A stretch of DNA of 49,028 nt from an uncultured Bacteroidales bacterium (GTDB lineage: Bacteria > Bacteroidota > Bacteroidia > Bacteroidales > Bacteroidaceae): the NCBI GenBank assembly GCA_902800305.1, contig CADCDP010000023.1, forward strand, positions 1 through 49,028, written 5' to 3'. Below, piece after piece: positions 34,453-42,753 of this stretch. Under the pieces are notes generated by a model that worked only from the letters and a program-made list of their open reading frames with translations, did not search any database and was not told where the DNA came from. Numbering within the stretch: position 1 is the stretch's first letter; every line of letters starts with the position of its first letter. The position numbers were made by a program, and so were the translations under genes.

Positions 34453-35579
34453 GATATTATCTGATAGCAGGAGAAGCATCAGGCGACCTTCATGCGTCAA
34501 ACCTGATGAAAGCGCTGAAGCAGGAAGACCCCCAAGCACAATTCCGATTCTATGGCGGCGACAAGATGGCGGCTGTGGGTGGCACGTTAGTGAAGCATTA
34601 CCGCGAACTGGCCTACATGGGCTTTGTGCCTGTGCTACTGCATCTGCCCACCATCCTGCGGAACATGAAACAATGCAAGGCCGACATTGCCACATGGAAG
34701 CCCGACGTGGTGATACTGATTGATTATCCAGGATTCAATCTCGACATCGCGAAATATGTTCACAGCCACAACATCTGCAAGGTGTTCTACTACATCAGCC
34801 CGAAGATTTGGGCATGGAAAGAGTACAGAATCAAGAACATACGTAGAGACGTGGATGCTTTGTTCTCCATTCTGCCTTTTGAGGTGAAGTGGTTCGAGGA
34901 AAGGGACTACAAGGTGCATTATGTGGGGAATCCTTGCGTTGATGCTGTGGAGGAATGGCGACAGCACTCCCAACAAGAAGGGATGTCCAAAGGCGAGAAG
35001 GGAGGAGAAAGACAAATAGCCATTCTTGCCGGCAGCCGCAAACAAGAAATCAAGGACAATCTGCGCATGATGCTGGAAGCGGCATCCACGTTCAAAGCGT
35101 ACAAGCTGGTGATAGCCTGTGCCCCCAGCATCGACCCAAGCTACTATCAAAAGTACATACCCACAGGCATCGAAGTGGAGCTGCGATTCGGACAGACCTA
35201 TCAAGTGCTGAGCGAATCGGTCGCAGCACTCGTCACTTCCGGCACCGCCACGTTGGAAACAGCCATTCTGGAAGTTCCGCAAGTGGTATGCTACTACATC
35301 CCCATGGGAAAGTTCATCACTTGGCTTAGGAGCAAGATACTAAAAGTAAAATACATCTCCTTAGTGAACCTGGTGGCAGACAAAGAAATTGTCCAAGAAT
35401 TAGTGGCAGACAGGATGACCAAAGAAAACATCATCCAATACCTTCGCGACATTCTCCCCGAAGGGAAGGGACGACAACGCATGATGCAGGACTATCAGGA
35501 GATGAACCAGCGGCTGGGCGGAAGCGGTGCCAGCAAGAGAGCCGCCCAAGCGATGGTAAAAGCACTGAAAAACAGCTAA
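34449..35579 (+). CDS. lpxB: Lipid-A-disaccharide synthase LpxB
   Basis: A 376-residue glycosyltransferase (GT19) that joins UDP-diacylglucosamine and lipid X to form the lipid A disaccharide at the inner membrane. Features: start MRYYLIAGEASGDLHASNLMKAL, YYISPKIWAWKEYRIKNI, LPFEVKWFEE, HYVGNPCVD, LAGSRKQEIKDNLRMM and TSGTATLETAILEVPQVVCY. The start overlaps the surE stop by four bases. A short Gly/Lys-rich insert (QQEGMSKGEKGGERQ) near residue 180 is unusual but harmless-looking. Confidence 0.95.
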   Translation: MRYYLIAGEASGDLHASNLMKALKQEDPQAQFRFYGGDKMAAVGGTLVKHYRELAYMGFVPVLLHLPTILRNMKQCKADIATWKPDVVILIDYPGFNLDIAKYVHSHNICKVFYYISPKIWAWKEYRIKNIRRDVDALFSILPFEVKWFEERDYKVHYVGNPCVDAVEEWRQHSQQEGMSKGEKGGERQIAILAGSRKQEIKDNLRMMLEAASTFKAYKLVIACAPSIDPSYYQKYIPTGIEVELRFGQTYQVLSESVAALVTSGTATLETAILEVPQVVCYYIPMGKFITWLRSKILKVKYISLVNLVADKEIVQELVADRMTKENIIQYLRDILPEGKGRQRMMQDYQEMNQRLGGSGASKRAAQAMVKALKNS

Positions 35580-35597
35580 CACCCCAATCATAAAACA

Positions 35598-35849
35598 ATG
35601 GAATACAAGCCTACATACACCAAAGAAGAGATAGAAGAAGTAATCGCATGGTTTCAGACCCACCAATGTGAACAGGACATCGACATGGGTGGAGGAATAC
35701 ACATCAGGGAGTTGAGCAAGACGCTGGAACAACTCTTCCATATTGCACGTACCCAACACGAAAACCGTGTCTTCTCAGGACAAATCTATTTCCTCTTTAG
35801 AATTAGAGACGAATTGCTCAAACAAAACAAAGTGATTGGCGAGAAATAG
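35598..35849 (+). CDS. Small conserved protein (DUF6965-like)
   Basis: An 83-residue cytoplasmic protein resembling a conserved Bacteroidota family (opening MEYKPTYTKEEIEEVIAWFQ; ending FSGQIYFLFRIRDELLKQ). The FSGQIY..LFRIRD segment is the family mark as I remember it; the name DUF6965 is tentative. It follows lpxB by 18 bases. Function unknown. Confidence 0.75.
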   Translation: MEYKPTYTKEEIEEVIAWFQTHQCEQDIDMGGGIHIRELSKTLEQLFHIARTQHENRVFSGQIYFLFRIRDELLKQNKVIGEK

Positions 35850-35873
35850 GCACACCGCCACACCTTCCCTTCC

Positions 35874-36665
35874 TCAAAGCGCAAGCTTCAGTTCTGCCTC
35901 CACCCGATTGGTCAAATCCACATATTCCTGCACAGACAGTTGTTCTGGGCGTCGAGTGAACATCGAGTCGGCAAGCAGAGGGGAATCCTTTCCAAGAATT
36001 TGTTTCATGCCATTGCGCATCATCTTCCGCCGCATCGTGAAAACGGTCTTGACGATACGACGGAACAACTGTTCATCGCACCCCAACGAAGTCTTCTCGT
36101 TACGAGTCATACGAATGACCGCACTTTTCACCTTCGGAGGCGGATTAAAGACATGCTCATCCACCGTGAACAGATACTCCACATCATACCACGCCTGCAT
36201 CAGCACACTCAGCACTCCATACGTCTTTCCCCCAGGAGCTGCCGCCAGACGCTCAGCCACCTCCTTCTGAATCATGCCCGTACAGCAGGGAATCAAATCG
36301 CGGTTCTCCACCATCTTGAAGAAAATCTGGGATGAAATGTTGTATGGATAATTGCCCGTCAAGACAAAAGGATGACCATCGAAAACCTCCTGAAGGTTCA
36401 TCTTCAGGAAATCACCTTCGATAATATTGTCGCCCAACTCAGGAAAATGCTCATGCAGATAAGGCACCGAGTCGAAGTCAATCTCCACGACTTTGAGCGG
36501 ACGTTCTTTCCTTAATAAATATTGTGTCAGCACCCCCGTCCCTGGCCCCACCTCCAGCACAGGAATGGTGGGACATGCATCCACCGTGTCGGCTATACGC
36601 GATGCCACGCTAAGGTCAGTAAGAAAATGCTGACCCAGAAATTTCTTTGGTTTTACGCTGTTCAC
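35874..36665 (-). CDS. rsmA: 16S rRNA dimethyladenosine transferase RsmA (KsgA)
   Basis: A 263-residue SAM-dependent methyltransferase that dimethylates two adenines near the 3' end of 16S rRNA. Motifs: VKPKKFLGQHFLTDLSVASRI, SAM motif VLEVGPGTGVLTQYLL, VVEIDFDSVPYL, GDFLKMNL, the catalytic NYPYNISSQIFF, and PPPKVKSAVIRMTR. I took the GTG at 36665 (giving VNSVKPKKFLGQHFL) as start; no ATG fits nearby. It diverges from the flippase-like gene. Confidence 0.92.
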   Translation of the reverse strand: MNSVKPKKFLGQHFLTDLSVASRIADTVDACPTIPVLEVGPGTGVLTQYLLRKERPLKVVEIDFDSVPYLHEHFPELGDNIIEGDFLKMNLQEVFDGHPFVLTGNYPYNISSQIFFKMVENRDLIPCCTGMIQKEVAERLAAAPGGKTYGVLSVLMQAWYDVEYLFTVDEHVFNPPPKVKSAVIRMTRNEKTSLGCDEQLFRRIVKTVFTMRRKMMRNGMKQILGKDSPLLADSMFTRRPEQLSVQEYVDLTNRVEAELKLAL

Positions 36666-36709
36666 AGTTTTTTTATGGCTTAAGCATGATGAATGATGAA
36701 TAAATTTTG

Positions 36710-36717
36710 TATCTTTG
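36710..36717 (+). promoter_or_regulatory. -7 box for the flippase-like gene
   Basis: TATCTTTG on the plus strand, 33 bases before the ATG at 36751. Its mirror image on the minus strand lies at 36738-36731. Confidence 0.6.
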
Positions 36718-36730
36718 CAACAAATTTGTG

Positions 36731-36738
36731 CAAAGATA
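36731..36738 (-). promoter_or_regulatory. -7 box for rsmA
   Basis: TATCTTTG on the minus strand, 65 bases before the rsmA GTG. With 36710-36717 it forms a dyad TATCTTTGC-11 bases-GCAAAGATA, so both predicted start sites fall near 36724. Confidence 0.6.
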
Positions 36739-36750
36739 CGATTTTTTTTG

Positions 36751-37749
36751 ATGAACAACCCTAAAACGCTGAAAAAGGTTCTGAATATTGTGCTTCCATT
36801 TGTGCTGGGAGGCGGTATTTTATGGTGGATGTACCGCGACACAGACTTTCGGGCGATGAAGGAGACCGTCTTGCACCAGATGAACTGGGGCTGGATGCTC
36901 TTCTCTCTCGTGTTCGGTGTGACCGCACAGATGTTCCGAGGCATCCGATGGAAGCAGACACTCGCTCCGTTGGGGGAACACCCACGTACGATGGACTGCA
37001 TTCACGCCGTGTTCATCTCCTATGCATCAAGCCTCATCATTCCACGCAGCGGCGAGTTGAGCCGATGTGGTGTGCTGGCAAAATACGACGGAACCTCCTT
37101 CCTGAAAGCATTGGGCACCGTCGTGACAGAAAGAGCCATCGACTCGCTGCTCATTCTGGCCATCACCCTGACAGTCATCCTGTCGCAGTTGACCATCTTC
37201 AACATCTTTTTCGACCACACAGGGCTGAACCTCTGGGACACGCTGAGAGGCTTCACCACCATGGGCTACATCGTCACCGCCCTCTGTGCCGTCATCACCA
37301 TCTGCTTCTTCTGGTATGCCATGAAGAGATTCACCTTTATGACCAAACTGCGAGAAATGATGGACAAGGTGAAAGACGGCGTGTTGTCGCTCCGCAAGGT
37401 GGAAAACAAATGGCTCTTTGCCTGCTACACCATCGCCATCTGGATCAGCTACTTCTTCCACTACTGGATTACTTTCCGATGCTTCGACTTCACGGAGCAG
37501 CTGAGCTTCACCGTAGCCATCGTCAGCTTCATCGTGGGCAGCCTTTCAGTCATTGTACCCACGCCCAATGGTGCCGGCCCTTGGCACTTTGCCGTCAAGA
37601 CCATCCTAATCCTCTATGGTGTGGCCGACGTCAACGCCGTCACGTTCGTGCTGATTGTCCACACCATCCAAACCGCCCTCGTGCCATTGCTCGGCATCTA
37701 TTCCTGGGTGGCACTCTCAACAAGAAAAACTAAACAATTAAACAACTAA
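36751..37749 (+). CDS. Flippase-like membrane protein (LPG synthase TM family)
   Basis: A 332-residue multi-pass inner-membrane protein of the UPF0104/LPG_synthase_TM (PF03706) family. About seven to eight hydrophobic segments are visible (LNIVLPFVLGGGILWWMY, GWMLFSLVFGVTAQMF, AVFISYASSLIIPRSGELSRCGVLAKY, LLILAITLTVILSQL, GYIVTALCAVITICFFW, ...). The IPRSGELSRCGVLAKYDGTSFLKALGTVVTERAIDSL segment is the family mark. Members are thought to move lipids or lipid-linked sugars; the substrate here is unknown. The gene ends in a short 8-base tandem repeat. Confidence 0.87.
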   Translation: MNNPKTLKKVLNIVLPFVLGGGILWWMYRDTDFRAMKETVLHQMNWGWMLFSLVFGVTAQMFRGIRWKQTLAPLGEHPRTMDCIHAVFISYASSLIIPRSGELSRCGVLAKYDGTSFLKALGTVVTERAIDSLLILAITLTVILSQLTIFNIFFDHTGLNLWDTLRGFTTMGYIVTALCAVITICFFWYAMKRFTFMTKLREMMDKVKDGVLSLRKVENKWLFACYTIAIWISYFFHYWITFRCFDFTEQLSFTVAIVSFIVGSLSVIVPTPNGAGPWHFAVKTILILYGVADVNAVTFVLIVHTIQTALVPLLGIYSWVALSTRKTKQLNN

Positions 37750-37765
37750 ACAACTAAACAACTAA
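37734..37765. repeat. 8-bp tandem repeat (ACAACTAA x4)
   Basis: Four units ACA(A/T... first ACAATTAA)ACTAA in a row overlap the stop codon of the flippase-like gene and end four bases before the pepD ATG region. Slippage here could alter the leader of pepD or the C-terminus of the upstream protein. Confidence 0.85.
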
Positions 37766-37768
37766 TCT

Positions 37769-39235
37769 ATGAATCCAATTGAAGAACTTTCCCCCAAAGG
37801 CGTATGGAGAAATTTCTATGCGCTCACACAGATTCCACGTCCATCAGGACACACAAAGCAAGTGGCAGACTTTCTCGTTGACTTCGCCCAAAAGAACGGT
37901 GCCGAAGCCTACATCGACGAGGCTGGCAACGTGGTGATGAAGAAAGGTGCCACCCCTGGCTACGAAGACAGAGAGACAGCCGTGCTGCAAGCCCACATGG
38001 ACATGGTGCCACAGAAGACAAAGGAGTGCAAGCACAACTTCGAGACCGACCCGCTGGATGTCTATATCGACGGCGAATGGGTGACAGCCCGTGACACCAC
38101 TTTGGGTGCCGACGACGGCATGGGCGTTGCTGCTGCTATGGCCATCCTGGAGGACGACAGCATCCCACACGGCCCGCTGGAAGTGCTCATCACCCGCGAC
38201 GAAGAGACGGGTATGGAGGGCGCGTTCCAACTGAAAGCTGGCGAGTTGACGGGTAAATACTTGCTGAACCTCGACTCCGAGACCGAAGGCGAAATCACCA
38301 TCGGTTGTGCGGGAGGCATGGACGTAGTGTGCAGCATGGAATATCAGGAAGAAGAGGCCGACACCGAAGGAAAACTCTGCTACAACATTACCATCAAAGG
38401 ACTCTTGGGTGGACACTCGGGCATCGAAATCTTCAAGGGTCGCGCCAATGCCAACAAACTGATGACGCGCATCCTCTTTGCCGCTGTCAACACCGACCTG
38501 GCCGAGCTGTGCAGCTGGCATGGCGGCAACATGCGCAACGCCATTCCACGCGAATGTGAGGCCACAGTACTCGTGCCAGCCGACAAGAAGGACGAATTTC
38601 TCGCGCTGATTGAGAAGAGCAAGGCCATCTTCACCGACGAATACAAAGACGTGGAAACCAACGGATTCCTGCTCACAGCCACTCCCGTGGAGCAGATGCC
38701 AGAAACCGTAGTGCCACAGGAGATTGGGGAGAACCTCATCAACGCTATGATGGCTGCCCACGACGGTGTGTTGCGCTACACCCCATCCATGCCCGACTTG
38801 GTGGAGACATCGAGCAATTTGGCTATTATCAACGTGGCTGAAGGAAAAGCCGAAGTCATCAGCTTAGCCCGTTCGTCGCAAGACAGCATGAAGCTCTACC
38901 TCTGCAACGGCCTCGTAGCTTGCTTCTCGATGGCGGGCATGAAAGTGTCGCTCGAAGGAGGCTACAGCGGTTGGCAGCCCAATCCCAAGAGTGCCCTTGT
39001 AGCTTCGATGTCAGACATTTACGAGAAGATGTACGGCAAGAAGCCCATCGTCGGCGCTTGTCATGCAGGACTGGAGTGCGGCATCATCGGCGTGAACTAT
39101 CCCGACATGGACATGGCCAGCTACGGCCCCACCCTCGTCAGTCCTCACACCCCCAGCGAAGCCTGTCACATCCCATCAGTACAGAAGTTCTACGACTTCA
39201 CGCTGGAGATACTGAAGAACATCCCTAAAAAGTAA
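37769..39235 (+). CDS. pepD: Aminoacyl-histidine dipeptidase PepD
   Basis: A 488-residue M20-family zinc dipeptidase that splits Xaa-His dipeptides and others. Features: LSPKGVWRNFYALTQIPRPSGH, VLQAHMDMVPQK (first zinc His and Asp), TTLGADDGMGVAAAMAIL (bridging Asp), TRDEETGMEGAF (catalytic Glu), LNLDSETEGEITIGCAGG, GLLGGHSGIEI, and C-terminal GACHAGLECGIIG. Length is normal. The following MerR-type gene starts six bases after its stop. Confidence 0.95.
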   Translation: MNPIEELSPKGVWRNFYALTQIPRPSGHTKQVADFLVDFAQKNGAEAYIDEAGNVVMKKGATPGYEDRETAVLQAHMDMVPQKTKECKHNFETDPLDVYIDGEWVTARDTTLGADDGMGVAAAMAILEDDSIPHGPLEVLITRDEETGMEGAFQLKAGELTGKYLLNLDSETEGEITIGCAGGMDVVCSMEYQEEEADTEGKLCYNITIKGLLGGHSGIEIFKGRANANKLMTRILFAAVNTDLAELCSWHGGNMRNAIPRECEATVLVPADKKDEFLALIEKSKAIFTDEYKDVETNGFLLTATPVEQMPETVVPQEIGENLINAMMAAHDGVLRYTPSMPDLVETSSNLAIINVAEGKAEVISLARSSQDSMKLYLCNGLVACFSMAGMKVSLEGGYSGWQPNPKSALVASMSDIYEKMYGKKPIVGACHAGLECGIIGVNYPDMDMASYGPTLVSPHTPSEACHIPSVQKFYDFTLEILKNIPKK

Positions 39236-39241
39236 GAGCCT

Positions 39242-39592
39242 ATGGCACTCAACAAAAACAAAGACCTCAAGATGTTCTACAACATCAGCGAGGTGGCACA
39301 AATGTTCAAGGTGACAGAAACCCTGCTCCGCTACTGGGAAAAGGAGTTCCCGAACATCCATCCCCAGAAAGCGGGTCGGGGCATCCGTCAGTACACCAAG
39401 GACGACATCGAGCAAGTGAGACTCGTTCATCACTTGGTGAAGGAACGTGGCATGACTCTCCAAGGAGCACGCGACATGATTAAGCGCGACAAAGGTGGCG
39501 GCGTAAACCGCCAAGTGGAAGTCATCAATCGGCTCCGCGCCCTGCGCGACGACTTACAAGCCATTGGTCGAGACCTGAACGGCCTGGTGTAA
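39242..39592 (+). CDS. MerR-family transcriptional regulator
   Basis: A 116-residue protein with a MerR winged-helix domain: YNISEVAQMFKVTETLLRYWEKEFPNIHPQKAGRGIRQYTKDDIEQVRLVHHLVKERGMTLQGARDMIK. The C-terminus is a short coiled coil (INRLRALRDDLQAIGRDL), without cysteines, so no metal sensing is suggested. It is probably co-transcribed with pepD. Single-domain MerR proteins of this kind are widespread in Bacteroidota; the target is unknown. Confidence 0.9.
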   Translation: MALNKNKDLKMFYNISEVAQMFKVTETLLRYWEKEFPNIHPQKAGRGIRQYTKDDIEQVRLVHHLVKERGMTLQGARDMIKRDKGGGVNRQVEVINRLRALRDDLQAIGRDLNGLV

Positions 39593-39684
39593 ACTCACCG
39601 AAAAAGCAAGAACAAAACCCTCCAGTAACGCCAATGGAACAACGTCATCCATTAGAAACAGTACGGTTGGTAGGAGACAATACG

Positions 39685-39718
39685 ATAGCCCGTGCAACGA
39701 GAGTGTTGTACGGGCTAT
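39685..39718. repeat. Structured hairpin, copy 1
   Basis: A 14-base stem ATAGCCCGTGCAAC with GTTGTACGGGCTAT and loop GAGAGT. It lies after the MerR gene but has no clear T run. A second copy at 43062-43089 has the same loop and paired changes in the stem. Confidence 0.8.
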
Positions 39719-39793
39719 GCTTGTAAATCAATATGTCATCAGCAGGACAGGAAAACAATTTGAGGGGAAACAAGAAAAAAAACTCTATTTTAT

Positions 39794-39824
39794 TTTGTAT
39801 AGTGCTTTCTTCATCGTAACTTTG
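39794..39824 (+). promoter_or_regulatory. Promoter of the RelB-like/yafQ operon
   Basis: TTTG (39794-39797), 19 bases, TAACTTTG (39817-39824), then the ATG 31 bases on: an exact consensus fit. Confidence 0.8.
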
Positions 39825-39855
39825 CAAATGTGTAAATTCATAAACAAAAGATATT

Positions 39856-40044
39856 ATGGCAACATTGATATTACAAGTCCCTGACGAAAGCCTCGTTTCA
39901 AAGGTGAGACAAGCATGCGCCAACCCCAAGGAGTATGATGTGACCAAGACCGCAGGATTCCGTAATGCGATGGAGGATGTGAAGCATGGACGGGTGACCA
40001 CCTATAATACGTTGAAGGATTTCTACAAAGAAATGGGATTATAG
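39856..40044 (+). CDS. Antitoxin of a YafQ-type toxin-antitoxin pair
   Basis: A 62-residue protein directly upstream of a YafQ toxin gene, separated by three bases. It is not a classical RelB/DinJ with an obvious ribbon-helix-helix start; the visible sequence (ATLILQVPDESLVSKVRQACANPKEYDVTK, then RVTTYNTLKDFYKEMGL) suggests a beta strand, helix and a C-terminal helix that would wrap the toxin. The role as antitoxin is inferred from position and size. It has a strong promoter. Confidence 0.75.
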   Translation: MATLILQVPDESLVSKVRQACANPKEYDVTKTAGFRNAMEDVKHGRVTTYNTLKDFYKEMGL

Positions 40045-40047
40045 CGT

Positions 40048-40323
40048 ATGGCATACACGGTAAAAATCTCATCCCAATTCAAGAAAGATTTCCGTCGGTG
40101 CATCAAGCGTGGTCTTAACATGAAGCTTATCACTGACGCGATGGACATACTTGAAGCCACTGGTACGTTGCCCATGAAGTATCGTCCGCACAAGTTGTCA
40201 GGCAACCAACAAGGGATATGGGAATGTCACATCCAACCTGACTGGCTGATGACTTGGCAGCAGGACAACCAACAGCTAACACTCCTGTTCCTGCAAACAG
40301 GCACTCATTCTGACATATTCTAA
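40048..40323 (+). CDS. YafQ-family mRNA interferase toxin
   Basis: A 91-residue RelE-superfamily toxin of the YafQ group, a ribosome-dependent mRNA cutter. The set of catalytic residues known from the E. coli protein is complete and almost at the same positions: His48 (HKLSG), His61 (ECHI), Asp65-Trp66 (PDWLM), His87 (GTHSD) and the final Phe91. It follows its antitoxin by three bases. The 51-base repeat begins seven bases after its stop codon. Confidence 0.92.
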   Translation: MAYTVKISSQFKKDFRRCIKRGLNMKLITDAMDILEATGTLPMKYRPHKLSGNQQGIWECHIQPDWLMTWQQDNQQLTLLFLQTGTHSDIF

Positions 40324-40329
40324 TAACAG

Positions 40330-40380
40330 CTCATCATATTGTAGAACGTGAAACCTCATGCCTATGGGATAAGGAAAGAC
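40330..40380 (+). repeat. 51-bp direct repeat, copy A (after yafQ)
   Basis: Begins CTCATCATATTGTAGAACG and matches 42992-43042 at about 47 of 51 positions. Both copies begin within a few bases of a toxin gene's stop codon. Confidence 0.85.
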
Positions 40381-40626
40381 TAAATTGATAAAAGGACATA
40401 TAGGATGAACATCCACTTTTGGATTCTTGTTTTTGGATAATTGGGGAATTAGACAAAAAGTTGCAAGAACGAAGGTAGATAGTTCACGCCGTCAGGCGTG
40501 GGCATTTACGCGTTTAAGCAACATAGGTTATCCCCAATACCTCCAAAAACGTAGACGAAGTAACTTGTCCACGTTTTCTTTTTATATTTTTTCAAACATA
40601 ATTTCAACCTAAAAACTAACTCATTT
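40381..40626. other. Intergenic stretch with a small hairpin
   Basis: It holds a hairpin CACGCC-GTCA-GGCGTG (40485-40500) and a 61-codon open frame (40427-40612) rich in Arg and Ser (SSRRQAWAFTRLSNIGYPQYL) that I cannot assign; it may be a remnant. No clear promoter for the next gene was found. Confidence 0.45.
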
Positions 40627-41118
40627 ATGAAAAAGATTTTCTTCACGGTAGCTATGGCACTGGCGAGTTGTGGTGCTATGGCTCAAAAGCAAGTAACGGT
40701 TAAAGCAGGTACAATCATTCCATTAGCAGCTGTTGAACAGGTTAAGGCAGCGGATGTCCAAGAAGGACAAATGGTGGATTTCCGTGTGATGCGTGATGTC
40801 ATGGTTGATGGGGTATGTGCTGTATCTCAAGGAACTATTGCCAAAGGTAAGGTGGTGGAGGCATGCAAAAGTACGGTAGCAGGAACAAAGGGAAAGTTGG
40901 TTATAAACATTGCCAATCTGACACTGCCTAATGGTGACCCTCTCTATTTCTCGAATACAGACGTAAGAGTATATGGTAAGAATCGTACTCCCGTATCAGT
41001 CGTGGTAGGAATCTTCACGCTGTTTGGCTTCCTTATTCCTGGCTCTAAAGCTGTTATGCCAGCAGGTTATGAGGTACAGGCAACGGTTGCGGCCAACACT
41101 ACCGTTTCGGCAAAATAA
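40627..41118 (+). CDS. Small secreted protein of unknown function (163 aa)
   Basis: A 163-residue protein with a signal peptide (MKKIFFTVAMALASCGAMAQ). The mature part opens KQVTVKAGTIIPLAAVEQVKAADVQEGQMVDFRVMRDVMVDG and looks like a beta-rich periplasmic domain (GTIIPL, GTIAKGKVVEA, GKLVINIANLTLPNG), as in proteins that describe 'bacterial surface or trypsin-like anchor' families, but I cannot name it. A hydrophobic segment VVVGIFTLFGFLIPG near residue 127 could insert in a membrane. It has its own terminator and stands alone between toxin-antitoxin genes. Confidence 0.7.
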   Translation: MKKIFFTVAMALASCGAMAQKQVTVKAGTIIPLAAVEQVKAADVQEGQMVDFRVMRDVMVDGVCAVSQGTIAKGKVVEACKSTVAGTKGKLVINIANLTLPNGDPLYFSNTDVRVYGKNRTPVSVVVGIFTLFGFLIPGSKAVMPAGYEVQATVAANTTVSAK

Positions 41119-41146
41119 AAAAATTCATCCGAACCTCTATAATAGC

Positions 41147-41182
41147 GAAGAGCCCGTGCAATTGCATGGACTCTTCTTTTTT
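41147..41182 (+). terminator. Terminator of the 163-aa secreted protein gene
   Basis: An imperfect 14-15 base stem (GAAGAGCCCGTGCAA with TTGCATGGACTCTTC) runs straight into TTTTTT. Confidence 0.85.
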
Positions 41183-41345
41183 CACTCATTCTCACTTCTC
41201 TACTAATGCCACCTTTTTATAACTATCATCTGTCATTCGTAAGATGTGGTCTCAGTGGAGCCACCCAATTTGCCAATTGTAAATTATATTTCCGCCCATA
41301 AAACGTTCGCTTTTCAACGTTACCATATTTTTTTTGTAATATTTC

Positions 41346-41376
41346 TTTGAAAATTCAACTAAAAAGTTTAATTTTG
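41346..41376 (+). promoter_or_regulatory. Promoter of the MqsR-like/Panacea operon
   Basis: TTTG (41346-41349), 19 bases, TAATTTTG (41369-41376), ATG 26 bases on: an exact consensus fit. Confidence 0.8.
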
Positions 41377-41402
41377 CGGTCAAAACGTGTAACTATATAA
41401 TA

Positions 41403-41747
41403 ATGGCAACAAAAGAAGAAGTACAACGTTTTCTGAATCAGATGAAGGAGAAGATAAAAGTCTTCGGAATCATATATAGGGATGACAGAGGCAAGAACAC
41501 CCAGACGTTGATTGATTTGGAGATTACGCCTAAGTATCGTGATACGGTCATTATCAATCTGGAAGTCCAAGATTACTCTGAGGGTCCTGTCATAGACACG
41601 CTCAATCAATGCGGTGAGATGTGGGTCTTTGGAAAAGACGTGAAAGAGCAGGAGGTGTATATTAAAATTACGCTTGGAAAAGGAGCAAGTGCTTTATGCA
41701 TCTCATTCCATATAGCAGAACACCCTATGAATTATCCATTTAAATAA
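41403..41747 (+). CDS. MqsR-like toxin
   Basis: A 114-residue protein upstream of an antitoxin-like gene with an HTH and a Panacea domain. The central part (YSEGPVIDTLNQCGEMWVFGKDVKEQEVYIKITLG) and the end (CISFHIAEHPMNYPFK) match the Bacteroidota group annotated as MqsR-family toxins, as I recall it; MqsR is an mRNA interferase. The assignment is moderate because overall similarity to E. coli MqsR is low. Toxin first, antitoxin second is the MqsRA order. The gap between the two genes is seven bases. Confidence 0.75.
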   Translation: MATKEEVQRFLNQMKEKIKVFGIIYRDDRGKNTQTLIDLEITPKYRDTVIINLEVQDYSEGPVIDTLNQCGEMWVFGKDVKEQEVYIKITLGKGASALCISFHIAEHPMNYPFK

Positions 41748-41754
41748 CAACGAT

Positions 41755-42738
41755 ATGCAAAGTCCATTTACAGGAGGTCACGCAACTCTCCGCCACGAAT
41801 TATCAGAACTGACGTTCCGCAAGGAGAAATTCCAGTATGTGCATCAGTTCTATGAGTGTGATGAAACCAAGGAACGTTTCACCACCACGGCATTGGACGA
41901 GGTCAATGTCGGTCAGGTGTATAATCAGTACCGTGCAAAATACGGCATACCTTTCCCTGACGAAATCAAGCGCATTCGTCAGCGTTATGGTCTTCCGGCA
42001 TCCAAGATGTCGCAGATTCTCGGATTTGGCGACAACCAATACCGTCTGTATGAAAATGGCGACATGCCCAGCGAAGCAAATGGGAAGATTCTGATGTCCA
42101 TCCAGAACCCCAAAATCTTTGAAAGTTTTGTGGTTAATGCAAGAAACCAGTTTGAGGAAGAAGAGTTCATCAAGATTCTCAATAAAGTGAAAGCTGTTGA
42201 TACGAATGCCAACGATGCGTTCATCAAGAACTACATTTTCAATGGAAGCCGAAGGGACATCTTCAACGGTTATGCCACCCAATCTGTCAGCAAGCTCAAG
42301 AACATCATCCTTTTCTACATTGAGAAGTATCACGGCGTGTTCTTCACGATGATGAACAAGCTGCTGTTCTATACAGATTTTTATAGTTACAAAACGACAA
42401 GCAAAGGGATGAGCGGCCTTTCCTACAAAGCCATTCAGCGAGGTCCTGTGCCTGTCCGCTGGGACAGGATATACAGTTTCTACGACGACATCCAGCAGGA
42501 GATTGTACATTTCGAATCTGGTGCCGAAGGCACAAGACTTACCTCGACGCTCTCTCCTGACCTTTCAGAATTCTCAGACGAAGAACTCAGCATTCTCGAA
42601 ACCATCTATCAGCGTTTCAAGGCGGAAAACTCCACCAAGATTTCAGACATCAGCCACAACGAAGATGCCTGGCAAAAGTATGTGGACAGCGGACAGATGA
42701 TCAACTTCGATATGGCATTCTCATTGAAAGCGATTTAA
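41755..42738 (+). CDS. Antitoxin with HTH and Panacea (DUF4065) domains
   Basis: A 327-residue protein. Residues about 20-45 (KFQYVHQFYECDETKERFTTTALDE) resemble the zinc-less start of MqsA/YgiT-type antitoxins; residues about 58-105 (FPDEIKRIRQRYGLPASKMSQILGFGDNQYRLYENGDMPS) are a helix-turn-helix for DNA binding. Residues about 175-327 are a Panacea domain (KLKNIILFYIEKYHGVFFTMMNKLLFYTDFYSYKTTSKGMSGLSYKAIQRGPVPV...). Panacea domains neutralise unrelated toxins in many toxin-antitoxin pairs. The protein should both repress its operon and block the toxin encoded by 41403-41747. Confidence 0.85.
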   Translation: MQSPFTGGHATLRHELSELTFRKEKFQYVHQFYECDETKERFTTTALDEVNVGQVYNQYRAKYGIPFPDEIKRIRQRYGLPASKMSQILGFGDNQYRLYENGDMPSEANGKILMSIQNPKIFESFVVNARNQFEEEEFIKILNKVKAVDTNANDAFIKNYIFNGSRRDIFNGYATQSVSKLKNIILFYIEKYHGVFFTMMNKLLFYTDFYSYKTTSKGMSGLSYKAIQRGPVPVRWDRIYSFYDDIQQEIVHFESGAEGTRLTSTLSPDLSEFSDEELSILETIYQRFKAENSTKISDISHNEDAWQKYVDSGQMINFDMAFSLKAI

Positions 42739-42753
42739 GTATAATAGAAGATT

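Noticed and set aside
40427..40612. Arg-rich 61-codon frame as a maturase or transposase remnant
   Set aside because: I considered a group II intron maturase tail or transposase fragment, but no motif could be matched with confidence.
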